A stretch of DNA of 13,819 nt, taken from the NCBI GenBank assembly GCA_002778965.1, contig PEXX01000028.1:1-13819 (forward strand), in the 5' to 3' direction. The translations under genes were made by a program, and so were the position numbers. Below, piece after piece: positions 1 to 7,158 of the stretch (positions are counted from its first letter, which is position 1; each line of letters starts with the position of its first letter). The notes beneath the pieces are model-generated. The model saw nothing but the letters and a program-made list of their open reading frames with translations, was not told the DNA's origin and did no database searches. Source of the DNA: Candidatus Kuenenbacteria bacterium CG08_land_8_20_14_0_20_37_23 (GTDB lineage: Bacteria; Patescibacteriota; Patescibacteriia; UBA2196; GWA2-42-15).

Positions 1-19
1 GGAACAGCTACGCTGTTCC
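1..19 (-). other. Perfect hairpin after rplK (possible terminator)
   Basis: Eight base pairs (GGAACAGC with GCTGTTCC) close a three-base loop. On the minus strand this is the second of two hairpins after the rplK stop codon. A following T-run would make it an intrinsic terminator, but the window ends exactly at the stem, so this cannot be judged. It could instead be an attenuator or a processing site between rplK and an rplA gene beyond the edge. Confidence 0.45.
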
Positions 20-20
20 C

Positions 21-50
21 GTTGAAACTTTTTAATCAAAAAGTTTCAAC
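21..50 (-). other. Perfect 13-bp hairpin overlapping the rplK stop codon
   Basis: Positions 21-33 and 38-50 are exact reverse complements around a four-base loop. The first stem base on the minus strand is the last base of the rplK TAG stop. The stem is mostly A-T, and no clean T-run follows, because the next hairpin begins almost at once. It may be a transcript-stabilising or attenuating structure between rplK and the next gene. The structure is plain in the sequence; the role is inferred. Confidence 0.5.
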
Positions 51-472
51 TACTCTACTAATATTCCCATCTGTCTGGCTGTGCCTTCAATAATTTTCAT
101 AGCTGCTTTGACATCATTGGCGTTAAGGTCTTGCATTTTAATTTCAGCGATTTCTTTGATCTGTGCTTTAGTTACCTTGCCTACTTTTTCAGAATGCGGT
201 TTGCCCGAACCCTTTTTAATTTTAGCGGCCTTTTTTAAAAGCTCGACTGCGGGTGGAGTTTTCAAAACAAAGCTAAACGACCTATCTTCATAAACAGTGA
301 TGACCACAGGTACAATATCACCCATTTTGTCTTTGGTAGCATCATTAAATTTCATACAAAATTCCTGGATAGCGACTCCATGCTGGCCAAGGGCAGGACC
401 GACTGGAGGAGCGGGATTGGCTTGGCCTCCTTTAATTTGCAACTTTATGATTGCTTTTATTGCTTTTGGCAT
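50..472 (-). CDS. rplK: 50S ribosomal protein L11
   Basis: This is ribosomal protein L11, which binds 23S rRNA at the GTPase-associated centre and helps elongation factors and the stringent-response enzyme act on the ribosome. The 140 residues match the usual family length of about 141. The N-terminal domain carries the conserved stretch around residues 16-31 (GGQANPAPPVGPALGQ), the proline-rich face known to bind thiostrepton in other bacteria. The C-terminal RNA-binding domain includes the TPPA segment near residue 72 and ends in a TARQMGI stretch. The start is ATG with no visible Shine-Dalgarno site. The gene lies 30 nt after nusG in a secE-nusG-rplK unit, the usual bacterial order. Two hairpins follow the stop codon. 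Identification is certain. Confidence 0.98.
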   Translation of the reverse strand: MPKAIKAIIKLQIKGGQANPAPPVGPALGQHGVAIQEFCMKFNDATKDKMGDIVPVVITVYEDRSFSFVLKTPPAVELLKKAAKIKKGSGKPHSEKVGKVTKAQIKEIAEIKMQDLNANDVKAAMKIIEGTARQMGILVE

Positions 473-502
473 AAATCAAATTGATTAAAATTAAAAATAA
501 GC

Positions 503-1018
503 CTATATTTTTTTAACTTGCAGAAAATCAAGCTCAACCGGCGTTTCTCTTCCAAACATTTGAACCAGAACTTTTATTTTTCCCCTAGATTCATCCACGG
601 CTTCTACTTTGCCATCCATATCTTTAAAGGGCCCGTCCGTGATTTTAACTGGAGTGTCAACTGAAACATTAATTTTGTATGTTGGCTCTTCCACGCCCAT
701 TCTTTTCTGTAATTTTTTTACTTCCTCGTTGTCTATCGGGATTGGCAAAGTGCCGGATCCGATAAAACCTGTAACGTTCGGGGTATTGCGCACAACATAC
801 CATGAAGCATCGTCAACAATCATTTCAACCATAACATAGCCTGGAAAAATTCTTTCCTTGACTATGTGGCGTTTGCCGCCTTTTATTTTTATTTTATTTT
901 CCATTGGCACCAGCACCTGAAAAATTTTGTCCCGCATATCCATTGATTCAATGCGTTGTTCAAGGTTTCTTTTGACGTTCTCTTCATAACCAGAATATGT
1001 ATGCAACACATACCACAT
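503..1018 (-). CDS. nusG: Transcription termination/antitermination protein NusG
   Basis: NusG binds RNA polymerase during elongation and links it to Rho or to the leading ribosome. The product has an N-terminal NGN domain starting with the WYVLHTYSGYE motif and including the GYVMVEM strand, then a C-terminal KOW domain with the GPFKDMDGKV turn. I prefer the ATG at 1018 (171 residues). It has AAGG six bases upstream and starts right at the conserved WYV motif, as family members do. An in-frame ATG at 1051 would add 11 residues but has no Shine-Dalgarno site. The gene lies between secE and rplK in the classical order. Identification is certain; the exact start is less so. Confidence 0.97.
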   Translation of the reverse strand: MWYVLHTYSGYEENVKRNLEQRIESMDMRDKIFQVLVPMENKIKIKGGKRHIVKERIFPGYVMVEMIVDDASWYVVRNTPNVTGFIGSGTLPIPIDNEEVKKLQKRMGVEEPTYKINVSVDTPVKITDGPFKDMDGKVEAVDESRGKIKVLVQMFGRETPVELDFLQVKKI

Positions 1019-1082
1019 TTTTTGGCCTTGGTGCAATATTTGTCTAGGCATGAATTGGGATTTTTAATTTTTAAACATAAGG

Positions 1083-1116
1083 TTTGAACGCGTAATCAGT
1101 TTTTTGAGCGTTCAAA
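1083..1116 (-). other. Hairpin in the secE-nusG spacer
   Basis: Perfect nine-base arms (TTTGAACGC and GCGTTCAAA) enclose a 16-base loop that contains a further TCA/TGA pairing. It lies in the 121-nt gap between the secE stop and the preferred nusG start. No T-run follows, so it is unlikely to be a terminator. It may be an RNA processing or pausing structure in the joint message. The rest of this gap is AT-rich and shows nothing else recognisable. Confidence 0.4.
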
Positions 1117-1139
1117 TTTAAAAATTCAGATCAAAAACT

Positions 1140-1319
1140 CTATAAAATAATTTCAAGCGTTTTGTTTAGTGCATAATCAATTATACCAAGAAAAACCGCG
1201 AGAGCAAGTGAAAAACCGATGACTAAGGCCGTATGATTGATGATTTGCTTTTTTGTCGGCCAAACTACTTTTTTCAATTCAGTTTTTGAATCTTTAATGT
1301 ATTGGATTAATTTATTCAT
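1140..1319 (-). CDS. secE: Preprotein translocase subunit SecE
   Basis: SecE is the small clamp subunit of the SecYEG channel in the inner membrane. The 59-residue product starts MNKLIQYIKD and carries the family signature TELKKVVWPTKKQ at about residues 13-25, an amphipathic segment lying on the membrane. One transmembrane helix follows at about residues 31-50 (ALVIGFSLALAVFLGII). This is the minimal single-helix form found in most bacteria, unlike the three-helix form of E. coli. The start is ATG with no Shine-Dalgarno site. The gene is first in a secE-nusG-rplK unit and follows a good promoter at 1367-1395. The tRNA-Trp gene that often precedes secE is not here; gyrB is upstream instead. 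Confidence 0.95.
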   Translation of the reverse strand: MNKLIQYIKDSKTELKKVVWPTKKQIINHTALVIGFSLALAVFLGIIDYALNKTLEIIL

Positions 1320-1333
1320 ATTATTATTTTAAA

Positions 1334-1353
1334 AAGACCTTTGCTTTGGTCTT
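1334..1353 (-). other. Hairpin with short T-run in the secE leader
   Basis: Six base pairs (AAGACC with GGTCTT) enclose an eight-base loop and are followed by TTT and more A/T. It lies between the predicted transcription start (about 1360) and the secE ATG, so it would form at the 5' end of the secE message. For transcripts reading through from gyrB it could act as a weak terminator. With only three G-C pairs and a short T-run, strong termination is doubtful. Confidence 0.35.
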
Positions 1354-1366
1354 CTATACTGACAAA

Positions 1367-1395
1367 ATAGTAGCATAGAATTTGATTTTTGGCAA
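1367..1395 (-). promoter_or_regulatory. Predicted sigma-70 type promoter of secE-nusG-rplK
   Basis: The minus strand reads TTGCCA (-35, 1395-1390), a 17-base spacer, then TACTAT (-10, 1372-1367). TGC directly before the -10 gives an extended -10 element. The expected start is an A near 1360, about 40 nt before the secE ATG. It sits in the 98-nt gap after gyrB and would uncouple the export/transcription/ribosome genes from the pheST-gyrB unit upstream. Prediction from sequence only. Confidence 0.65.
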
Positions 1396-1417
1396 CTTTG
1401 GCTAAAATTACTGATTT

Positions 1418-3505
1418 TTACACATCTAAATTTTTAACATCTTTGGCGTGGGTCTGAATAAATTTTTTGCGTGGAGCAACTTCAGAACCCATAAGCATCT
1501 CAAAAACCTCGTCAGCTGTTGAAGCTTCTTCAATATTAACTCGCCACATACTCCTTTGCGCAGGATCCATGGTCGTTTCCCATAATTGATCTGGGTTCAT
1601 TTCTCCAAGCCCTTTATAGCGCTGAATATTCACACCAGCCACTTTCTCTCCAATACCTCTTTCTTCTGCCATTTCTCCATTGTCGGCTAATTCAATTTTT
1701 TTAGGATCAATTTTCGCGCCGATCATTTTTTCTATCAGCCTATTCTTTTCTTCGTCGCTGTATACCCAGTGTATTTCTTTGCCTTTTTGTAGTTTGTAAA
1801 GTGGTGGCTGGGCGATATAAATATAACCACTACGGATCAATTCCGGAAAATAACGATAAAAAAACGTTAAGAGCAACGTTCTAATGTGCGCACCATCAAC
1901 ATCGGCATCTGTCATAATGATGATTTTATGATAACGTAGCTTTGATATGTCAAACTGTTCACCGATATTTGTGCCAAGGGCGATAATAAGGGCTTTTATT
2001 TCACTATTCACAAGCATTTTGTCTAAACGCGCGCGTTCAACATTTAAAATTTTACCTCGCAATGGCAAAATCGCTTGCGTCGCGCGATCGCGGCCTTGTT
2101 TAGCTGATCCGCCGGCAGAATCTCCCTCTACAATATATAGTTCCGTTTTTTCAGCGTTGCGCGAAGAACAATCAGCAAGTTTGCCTGGCAATGTCAAACC
2201 GTCTAAAACGCCTTTGCGAAGAATGGACTCGCGCACATGCCTAGCCGCACGACGCGCTTGCGACGACAAAAAACATTTGCCGATGATGGTCTCTGCGTCG
2301 CGCGGATTTTCTTCAAGAAAAATCTCAAGGCCTTCCGTAAAAACAGTTTCAACCGCGGTTCTTACTTCCGGATTCCCTAGTTTGGCCTTTGTCTGGCCTT
2401 CAAATTGCGGCTCCGCGACTTTTACGGAAATAACGGCAGTTATGCCTTCGCGCGTATCTTCACCCGAGAGATTTTCGTCTTTCTCTTTAAGCAGTCCCCT
2501 GTTTCTGGCATAGCTGTTTAAAACTCTTGTCAGCGCGCTTCTAAAACCAATGACGTGCATACCGCCATCCGGGTTAATTATATTATTTGCAAAAGCATAA
2601 AAACATTCTTTGTATTCATCAACATATTGAAATGCTATTTCAACTTGGACAGCGCCGTGCTTTGGAGCGTCTTCTTTATTATCCAGTTTAATTGTTCTAT
2701 CAATATAAAAAATATTTTCATGTTTTGGAATATTATTATGATTTAAATGGCTCACATAAGATTTAATGCCACCCTCAAAATAAAACTCGTATGAGGTGAA
2801 ATTGCCTTTAGTACGCTCATCAAAAATTTGAATTTTAATGCCTTTTGTCAAATAAGCTTGTTGGCGAAGATGATTGAGAATTGTTTCAAAATTGAATTCA
2901 AGCGTTTCAAAAATAGACGCATCCGGCTGGAAAGTAATGATAGTGCCAGTTTTTTTAGTAACTCCTACTGGACGTACTTTTTTTTGCGGTTTGCCTTTTG
3001 CATATTCCTGCAACCAAATTTTCCCATCGCGATAAATCTCCGCTTTCATATAGACTGACAGGGCATTGACTACGGAAACGCCAACGCCATGCAAACCGCC
3101 AGAAACTTTATAACCGCCTTGGCCGAATTTTCCGCCTGCGTGCAGTTTGGTCATAACAACTTCTAGGGCTGAAACTCCAACTTGCTTATGTTTGTCAACT
3201 GGAATACCACGACCATTATCCGTGACTTCCACCATATTGTCCGGCAAAAGAGTAATTCTTATTTCAGTGGCATAACCCGCCATAGCCTCGTCAATGCCAT
3301 TATCAATCACTTCCCAAAGCATATGGTGCAATCCAGTCAAGCCGGTAGAACCAATATACATACCAGGTCGTTTACGTACAGGATCAAGGCCTTCAAGCAC
3401 GGTAATTTGGGCTGCTTTATACTCACCTTCGCTAGATGCTATTTTTTGTTTGACGTTTAACCTATCCGCGACTTTTTCCTTTGAAATTGTCTTCTTCTTT
3501 AACAT
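1418..3505 (-). CDS. gyrB: DNA gyrase subunit B
   Basis: GyrB is the ATPase subunit of DNA gyrase, which introduces negative supercoils together with GyrA. The 695 residues show the GHKL ATPase domain (EVIDNGIDEA near 65, DNGRGIP near 96, GGLHGVGVSVVNAL near 136), the transducer domain with the QTK loop at 371-373, and the TOPRIM domain with Glu460 in EGDSAGG and the DADVD triad at 533-537. The gyrase tail motif QRYKGLGEMNPDQLWETTMDP spans about 628-648. There are roughly 25 extra residues before the usual N-terminus. The ATG is supported by TAGGTC about eight bases upstream. It lacks the E. coli-type insert in the tail and so resembles the shorter Gram-positive form. ParE is the main alternative, but the tail motif favours GyrB. 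It lies 52 nt after pheT, probably in the same transcript. Confidence 0.96.
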   Translation of the reverse strand: MLKKKTISKEKVADRLNVKQKIASSEGEYKAAQITVLEGLDPVRKRPGMYIGSTGLTGLHHMLWEVIDNGIDEAMAGYATEIRITLLPDNMVEVTDNGRGIPVDKHKQVGVSALEVVMTKLHAGGKFGQGGYKVSGGLHGVGVSVVNALSVYMKAEIYRDGKIWLQEYAKGKPQKKVRPVGVTKKTGTIITFQPDASIFETLEFNFETILNHLRQQAYLTKGIKIQIFDERTKGNFTSYEFYFEGGIKSYVSHLNHNNIPKHENIFYIDRTIKLDNKEDAPKHGAVQVEIAFQYVDEYKECFYAFANNIINPDGGMHVIGFRSALTRVLNSYARNRGLLKEKDENLSGEDTREGITAVISVKVAEPQFEGQTKAKLGNPEVRTAVETVFTEGLEIFLEENPRDAETIIGKCFLSSQARRAARHVRESILRKGVLDGLTLPGKLADCSSRNAEKTELYIVEGDSAGGSAKQGRDRATQAILPLRGKILNVERARLDKMLVNSEIKALIIALGTNIGEQFDISKLRYHKIIIMTDADVDGAHIRTLLLTFFYRYFPELIRSGYIYIAQPPLYKLQKGKEIHWVYSDEEKNRLIEKMIGAKIDPKKIELADNGEMAEERGIGEKVAGVNIQRYKGLGEMNPDQLWETTMDPAQRSMWRVNIEEASTADEVFEMLMGSEVAPRKKFIQTHAKDVKNLDV

Positions 3506-3557
3506 AAGATTGACCTAATTTAGAATTTAACAAAATTTTTACTTATAAATTTTTTAA

Positions 3558-6035
3558 TTATTTTCTCAGATTGGCCGCAAATTTTTTTTGAAGTTTTTCT
3601 ATTATTTTACTTTCAATATCAACAACCTCTTTATCGGTCAATGTTTTTTCATTTGAATGATATTTTATTCTGAAAGCAAGACTTTTTTTGCCATTTATTA
3701 AATCATAAACACTTAAAAATTGAAAATGCTCTATGAGCGCATCAAATCCCTCAATTTCATTTAATATATCCCGCCATTTGATCGTATAATTCAGTTCAAA
3801 CGCGAGATCTCTTTCAACGCATGGATATTCAGATATTGGACTGTATTTTTTTTCAGACAACAGAGTTTCTCGTGATGATATTAATTTATTAAAATCAATT
3901 TCAAAAAAAGCAATTTTTTTCTTCCTAAAACCAAACTTTTCATAATATCCATCTTTTAACTCTCCAAGCCAGCCGATTTTTTCCTGGCCACATAAAATCA
4001 CCAGACTTTTATGCCTGTTAATTGATATTAATTCGTTTTCTCTAAAATCATTTGTCTTGAATTTAAAATCCGCTATTCCTTCAACAATTCCTTTAATTTC
4101 TAAAAATGGGTCTGCTTTTGTAACTACTGCTCCTGAAAGCATTTTCGGCTGTTGCGGTAGTTTATCATCGCCGGCAAACTTTTCGTATCCAGATAAATAG
4201 ACGCGCGCCAATTCAAATAGCTTGAAACTGGATGAAAATCTTAAATTATCTTCGACGTTTTTAATCAGACCGGATAATAAACTTGTTTTTAAAAATTTAT
4301 TGTCTTCCGCTGACGGGTGCGCTATTTCAATATGTTTTTCGTCATTAATTCCAAGACTATCTAAAATTTTTTTGCTGGCCCAAGGATAATTAAAAACTTC
4401 AGACATACCGCAACCGACGCTCAAGTAATTTTTTATCTTTATCTCAAAATCATATTGCGGCTGATGTTTTGCCTCTGTTAATTCAATTAATTCATGCGTT
4501 TTGGCCAAATTATCATAGCCATAAATTCGCGCCACTTCTTCAACTATATCTTCTTCTATTAAAATATCTCCGGTTGAACGCCACCATGGAACCCCTATAA
4601 ACAATTTTGAAGTTTTAAGTTTGAATTTTGAATTATTTAAATTCTTTATGCTAACCTTGAAACCCAATTTACTTAAAATAGAAACTATTTCTTTTTCCGA
4701 TATTTTTTTACCAATACGATTTTGAATAAATTTTGTGGTGGTTTCAACGGTAATTGGTTTTAAATCTGAATTTTTATTCTCAATTATTACAGAAGAAATT
4801 TTTGCCCCATGACAAACTTCTAGGATCAACTGCAAAGCGCGCCGCATGCCAATTTCCGCCAAATGAGGATGCAATCCTTTTTCCCACCTATTAGATCCCT
4901 CGGTTTTCAATCCATGCTTGAGACCCATGCGCCGAATGGTTAAAGCGTCGAAATTAGCCGCTTCTAGAATTATACTTTTTGTCTTTTGCGTGACACCGCT
5001 CAAAAGCCCCCCTTTTAAGCCGGCCAAGGATTGCGCTCTATGAAAATCGGCTACCACTAAATCGCTTTCATCCAATTTCCTTTCAACTTCATCTAAAGTT
5101 ATCATACTCTCTCCTTTTCCAGCCCGGCGCACCACAATACCGTCCATTTTGTCTTTATCAAAAGCGTGCAAGGGCTCGCCGATTTCAAACATTACGTAAT
5201 TAGTGATGTCAACGATATTATTTATTGGTTTTTGGCCAAGACTGATGAGAACGTTTTTAAGCCATGCCGGAGATTCTTTTATTTCAAGATCATCAACAAC
5301 ACAGCCAAAATACACCGGACATAAAATGTAATCTTCTATACTCACTTTTAACTGTGAGCTCTGGATTTTCAATTTTGTATGTACATCAGACCGTGCATCG
5401 TTAAGCGCAGATTGATTGTATAATTTTGGTTCTCGCAATTTTAAATTAAAAATAGCAGCAATTTCTCTTGCAATTCCCCAGTGGCTCCAAAGATCCGGGC
5501 GATTTGTGATTGACTTGTTATCAATCATAAAAATAACGTCATTTAAGCCTAGGGCATCAGAAATATCCGCTCCGACGGTCAAATTCAAATCAGACAAATC
5601 CATGATTTCCATATCAGCATGGGGAAACGTTTCATAAAGACCGATTTCATTAGCCGCGCAAATCATACCTGCTGATTTTTCACCGCGGATTTCAGTTTTT
5701 TTAAGTTCTACAAAACCGTCTTTCCCATGCCAGCGAATTTGAGCGCCAGGCAAAGCCACGGCTGTTATCATTCCTTCTCGCAGATTAATACCGCCGCACA
5801 CCACTCTGAATTTCTTTTCTCCGACAAGAACATCCGCCAATTTTAATTTGTCGGCATTAGGATGTTTTAAAATATTTTCAACCTTAGCGGTATAAATATT
5901 TTTTAAATACCCTGACTTATCAATAATTTTTTCAACTTCAACGGTGCTTTTGGTCAATTCTGAACCTACATCTTTTGGAGAGATATTTTTTGGGATTTCT
6001 ATAAAATTTTTTAAAATGTTAAAACTAATTAGCAT
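3558..6035 (-). CDS. pheT: Phenylalanine--tRNA ligase beta subunit
   Basis: PheT is the tRNA-binding and editing subunit of the heterotetrameric phenylalanyl-tRNA synthetase. The 825 residues follow the bacterial order: a tRNA-binding (EMAP-like) domain at about 40-150 (KHPNADKLKLADV), the B3/B4 editing domain at about 232-400, B5 at about 427-505, a catalytic-like core, and the C-terminal FDX-ACB domain from about 735 (YPCVERDLAFEL). In the editing site, the positions of E. coli His261, Glu334 and Thr354 are kept (His290, Glu358, Thr378). The position of Ala356 is Gly380. Two AT-rich peptide insertions lie at 220-232 and 466-480. The start is ATG with no Shine-Dalgarno site, 71 nt after pheS; two hairpins fill that gap. 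gyrB follows. Confidence 0.97.
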   Translation of the reverse strand: MLISFNILKNFIEIPKNISPKDVGSELTKSTVEVEKIIDKSGYLKNIYTAKVENILKHPNADKLKLADVLVGEKKFRVVCGGINLREGMITAVALPGAQIRWHGKDGFVELKKTEIRGEKSAGMICAANEIGLYETFPHADMEIMDLSDLNLTVGADISDALGLNDVIFMIDNKSITNRPDLWSHWGIAREIAAIFNLKLREPKLYNQSALNDARSDVHTKLKIQSSQLKVSIEDYILCPVYFGCVVDDLEIKESPAWLKNVLISLGQKPINNIVDITNYVMFEIGEPLHAFDKDKMDGIVVRRAGKGESMITLDEVERKLDESDLVVADFHRAQSLAGLKGGLLSGVTQKTKSIILEAANFDALTIRRMGLKHGLKTEGSNRWEKGLHPHLAEIGMRRALQLILEVCHGAKISSVIIENKNSDLKPITVETTTKFIQNRIGKKISEKEIVSILSKLGFKVSIKNLNNSKFKLKTSKLFIGVPWWRSTGDILIEEDIVEEVARIYGYDNLAKTHELIELTEAKHQPQYDFEIKIKNYLSVGCGMSEVFNYPWASKKILDSLGINDEKHIEIAHPSAEDNKFLKTSLLSGLIKNVEDNLRFSSSFKLFELARVYLSGYEKFAGDDKLPQQPKMLSGAVVTKADPFLEIKGIVEGIADFKFKTNDFRENELISINRHKSLVILCGQEKIGWLGELKDGYYEKFGFRKKKIAFFEIDFNKLISSRETLLSEKKYSPISEYPCVERDLAFELNYTIKWRDILNEIEGFDALIEHFQFLSVYDLINGKKSLAFRIKYHSNEKTLTDKEVVDIESKIIEKLQKKFAANLRK
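4596..4640 (-). repeat. In-frame AT-rich insertion in the PheT B5 domain
   Basis: The DNA encodes residues 466-480 (LNNSKFKLKTSKLFI), inserted between the LGFKV helix end and the GVPWWR strand, where most PheT proteins have only a short turn. The minus strand contains TTCAAAATTCAAA, a 13-base string also present in the pheS insertion at 6872-6907. It looks like a member of a dispersed short repeat that tolerates insertion into coding loops. Membership of a genome-wide family cannot be tested here. Confidence 0.4.
5340..5378 (-). repeat. In-frame AT-rich insertion before the PheT B3/B4 domain
   Basis: Residues 220-232 (TKLKIQSSQLKVS) lie just before the first conserved strand of the editing domain (SIEDYILCPVYFG). 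The composition is low-complexity Lys, Ser, Gln, Ile and Leu, similar to the insertions at 4596-4640 and 6872-6907. DNA identity to those two is only partial, so grouping the three rests mainly on style and position in loops. Confidence 0.3.
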
Positions 6036-6052
6036 AAAAATTATTTTTATTC

Positions 6053-6095
6053 TTGCTCAGAAAGAATGAGCAATACACCTAATTTATTCATTAGG
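6053..6095 (-). other. Two adjacent hairpins in the pheS-pheT spacer
   Basis: The first on the minus strand pairs 6095-6090 with 6083-6078 (CCTAAT/ATTAGG, six-base loop). The second pairs 6073-6067 with 6059-6053 (TTGCTCA/TGAGCAA, seven-base loop). Together they occupy most of the 71 nt between the genes. The second is followed by GAATAAAAATAATTTTT before the pheT ATG, which is not a clean T-run. They may set relative expression of the two subunits by pausing or processing. The pairings are certain; the role is inferred. Confidence 0.4.
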
Positions 6096-6106
6096 ATAAA
6101 TTTCAC

Positions 6107-7147
6107 CTAGAATTGTCTCAAAAATCTTAAATCTCCTGAATGCATAAGGCGTATATCGTCAATGCCATATTTCATCATCACCAGCCTGTCTAAGCCGATA
6201 TTGATATAAAATCCCTGCCATTTTTTAGGATCAATATTGCCGGCTTTGAAAACATTTGGATGCGGCGGGCCGCCAGGCATCATTTCCACCCAGCCATCTC
6301 CGCACACAGAACATCCATTGCCGCCGCAATTCAAACATTGCATATCAATCTCAAAGCCAGGTTCAACAAAAGGGAAAAAACCGGGCCGCATGCGGATTTT
6401 AACTTTTTTGCCAAAAACTCTTTCCAAAATCGTATCAACCAAAATTTTTCCGCCGGCTAAAGAAATTCTGTCATTGACAATCAGGGCTTCGTATTGGTAG
6501 AAACATCTTTCATGTCCGGCATCCGTAGCTTCATTGCGAAAAGCCCGTCCAGGATACACAAATCTGAATGGCGGTTTATGAGTTTGCATATAGCGCACGC
6601 TGCCGCCTGTCAAATGCGGACGCAAACACAACTTGTTTTTCCCGACATTTTTTTCAGCGCCCGCTATCCAGTAAGTATCCATTATTTCTCTCGCCGGATG
6701 ATCCTCTGGAAAATTCAATTTATCAAAAGCATACGCCTCGCTTGTAATTTCCGGCCCTTCATATATTTCAAATCCCAAAAACTTAAAAGCGTCATTTAAA
6801 TCGTTTTTGACACGCGTAATAGGATGCAATGTTCCAATTTTTTGATTTTCACCTGGCAAAGTCGGATCGTAGTCTGAATTTTGGATGGCAAATTTTGAAT
6901 TTTGAAGAATATCGTCTTTTATTTTATCATACAGTATTTGCGCTTCATTTTTAACATCGTTTAAAAGTTTGCCAATAACTGGTTTTTGTTCCATAGCAAT
7001 GGTCTTGACATCTTTGATTAATCTGGAAAATTCACCGGATTTGCGTGAAAAATATTTATTATAAACAATCTCAAGCTGATTAATCGTTTGAGTTCTTTTA
7101 AGTTCATTGACAATATTCTTTTTGATTTTTTGCAATCTATCTTTCAT
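6107..7147 (-). CDS. pheS: Phenylalanine--tRNA ligase alpha subunit
   Basis: PheS is the catalytic subunit that activates phenylalanine and transfers it to tRNA-Phe. The 346 residues comprise an N-terminal coiled coil (about 1-80), the DPTLPGE entry to the class II catalytic domain, motif 2 (FRNEATDAGHE, 203-213), the FPF pocket strand (258-260), a four-Cys knuckle (Cys271, 274, 279, 282) seen in many PheS proteins, and motif 3 (GLDRL, 318-322). The start is the ATG at 7147, preceded by GGAG; an in-frame TTG at 7156 would place that site inside the gene. It begins 11 nt after the membrane-protein gene. Odd points are an insertion at 81-92 and pocket changes: Tyr314 where E. coli has Ala294, and Ser183 where the family has Gln. 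The family assignment is secure. Confidence 0.97.
   Translation of the reverse strand: MKDRLQKIKKNIVNELKRTQTINQLEIVYNKYFSRKSGEFSRLIKDVKTIAMEQKPVIGKLLNDVKNEAQILYDKIKDDILQNSKFAIQNSDYDPTLPGENQKIGTLHPITRVKNDLNDAFKFLGFEIYEGPEITSEAYAFDKLNFPEDHPAREIMDTYWIAGAEKNVGKNKLCLRPHLTGGSVRYMQTHKPPFRFVYPGRAFRNEATDAGHERCFYQYEALIVNDRISLAGGKILVDTILERVFGKKVKIRMRPGFFPFVEPGFEIDMQCLNCGGNGCSVCGDGWVEMMPGGPPHPNVFKAGNIDPKKWQGFYINIGLDRLVMMKYGIDDIRLMHSGDLRFLRQF
6872..6907 (-). repeat. In-frame AT-rich insertion between PheS domains
   Basis: Residues 81-92 (LQNSKFAIQNSD) separate the N-terminal coiled coil from the conserved DPTLPGE entry to the catalytic domain, where family members normally have only a few residues. The minus strand holds ATTCAAAATT and CAAAATTCAGA copies of the same short motif. 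It shares TTCAAAATTCAAA with the PheT insertion at 4596-4640. Confidence 0.4.
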
Positions 7148-7158
7148 GGTCTCCAATT

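Noticed and set aside
1052..1139. Possible tRNA in the secE-nusG gap (GCGTTCAAACC resembles a T-arm)
   Set aside because: No acceptor stem, D-arm or anticodon arm can be fitted around it. It is better explained as one arm of the hairpin at 1083-1116.
1947..2513. 188-codon open frame on the plus strand
   Set aside because: It lies wholly opposite gyrB, in the region of the strongest GyrB motifs, and its translation is Ser/Arg-rich without any family features. It is a shadow of gyrB.
7148..7156. TTG at 7156 as the pheS start
   Set aside because: It would place the GGAG site inside the gene. The ATG at 7147 directly follows GGAG and gives a normal N-terminus.
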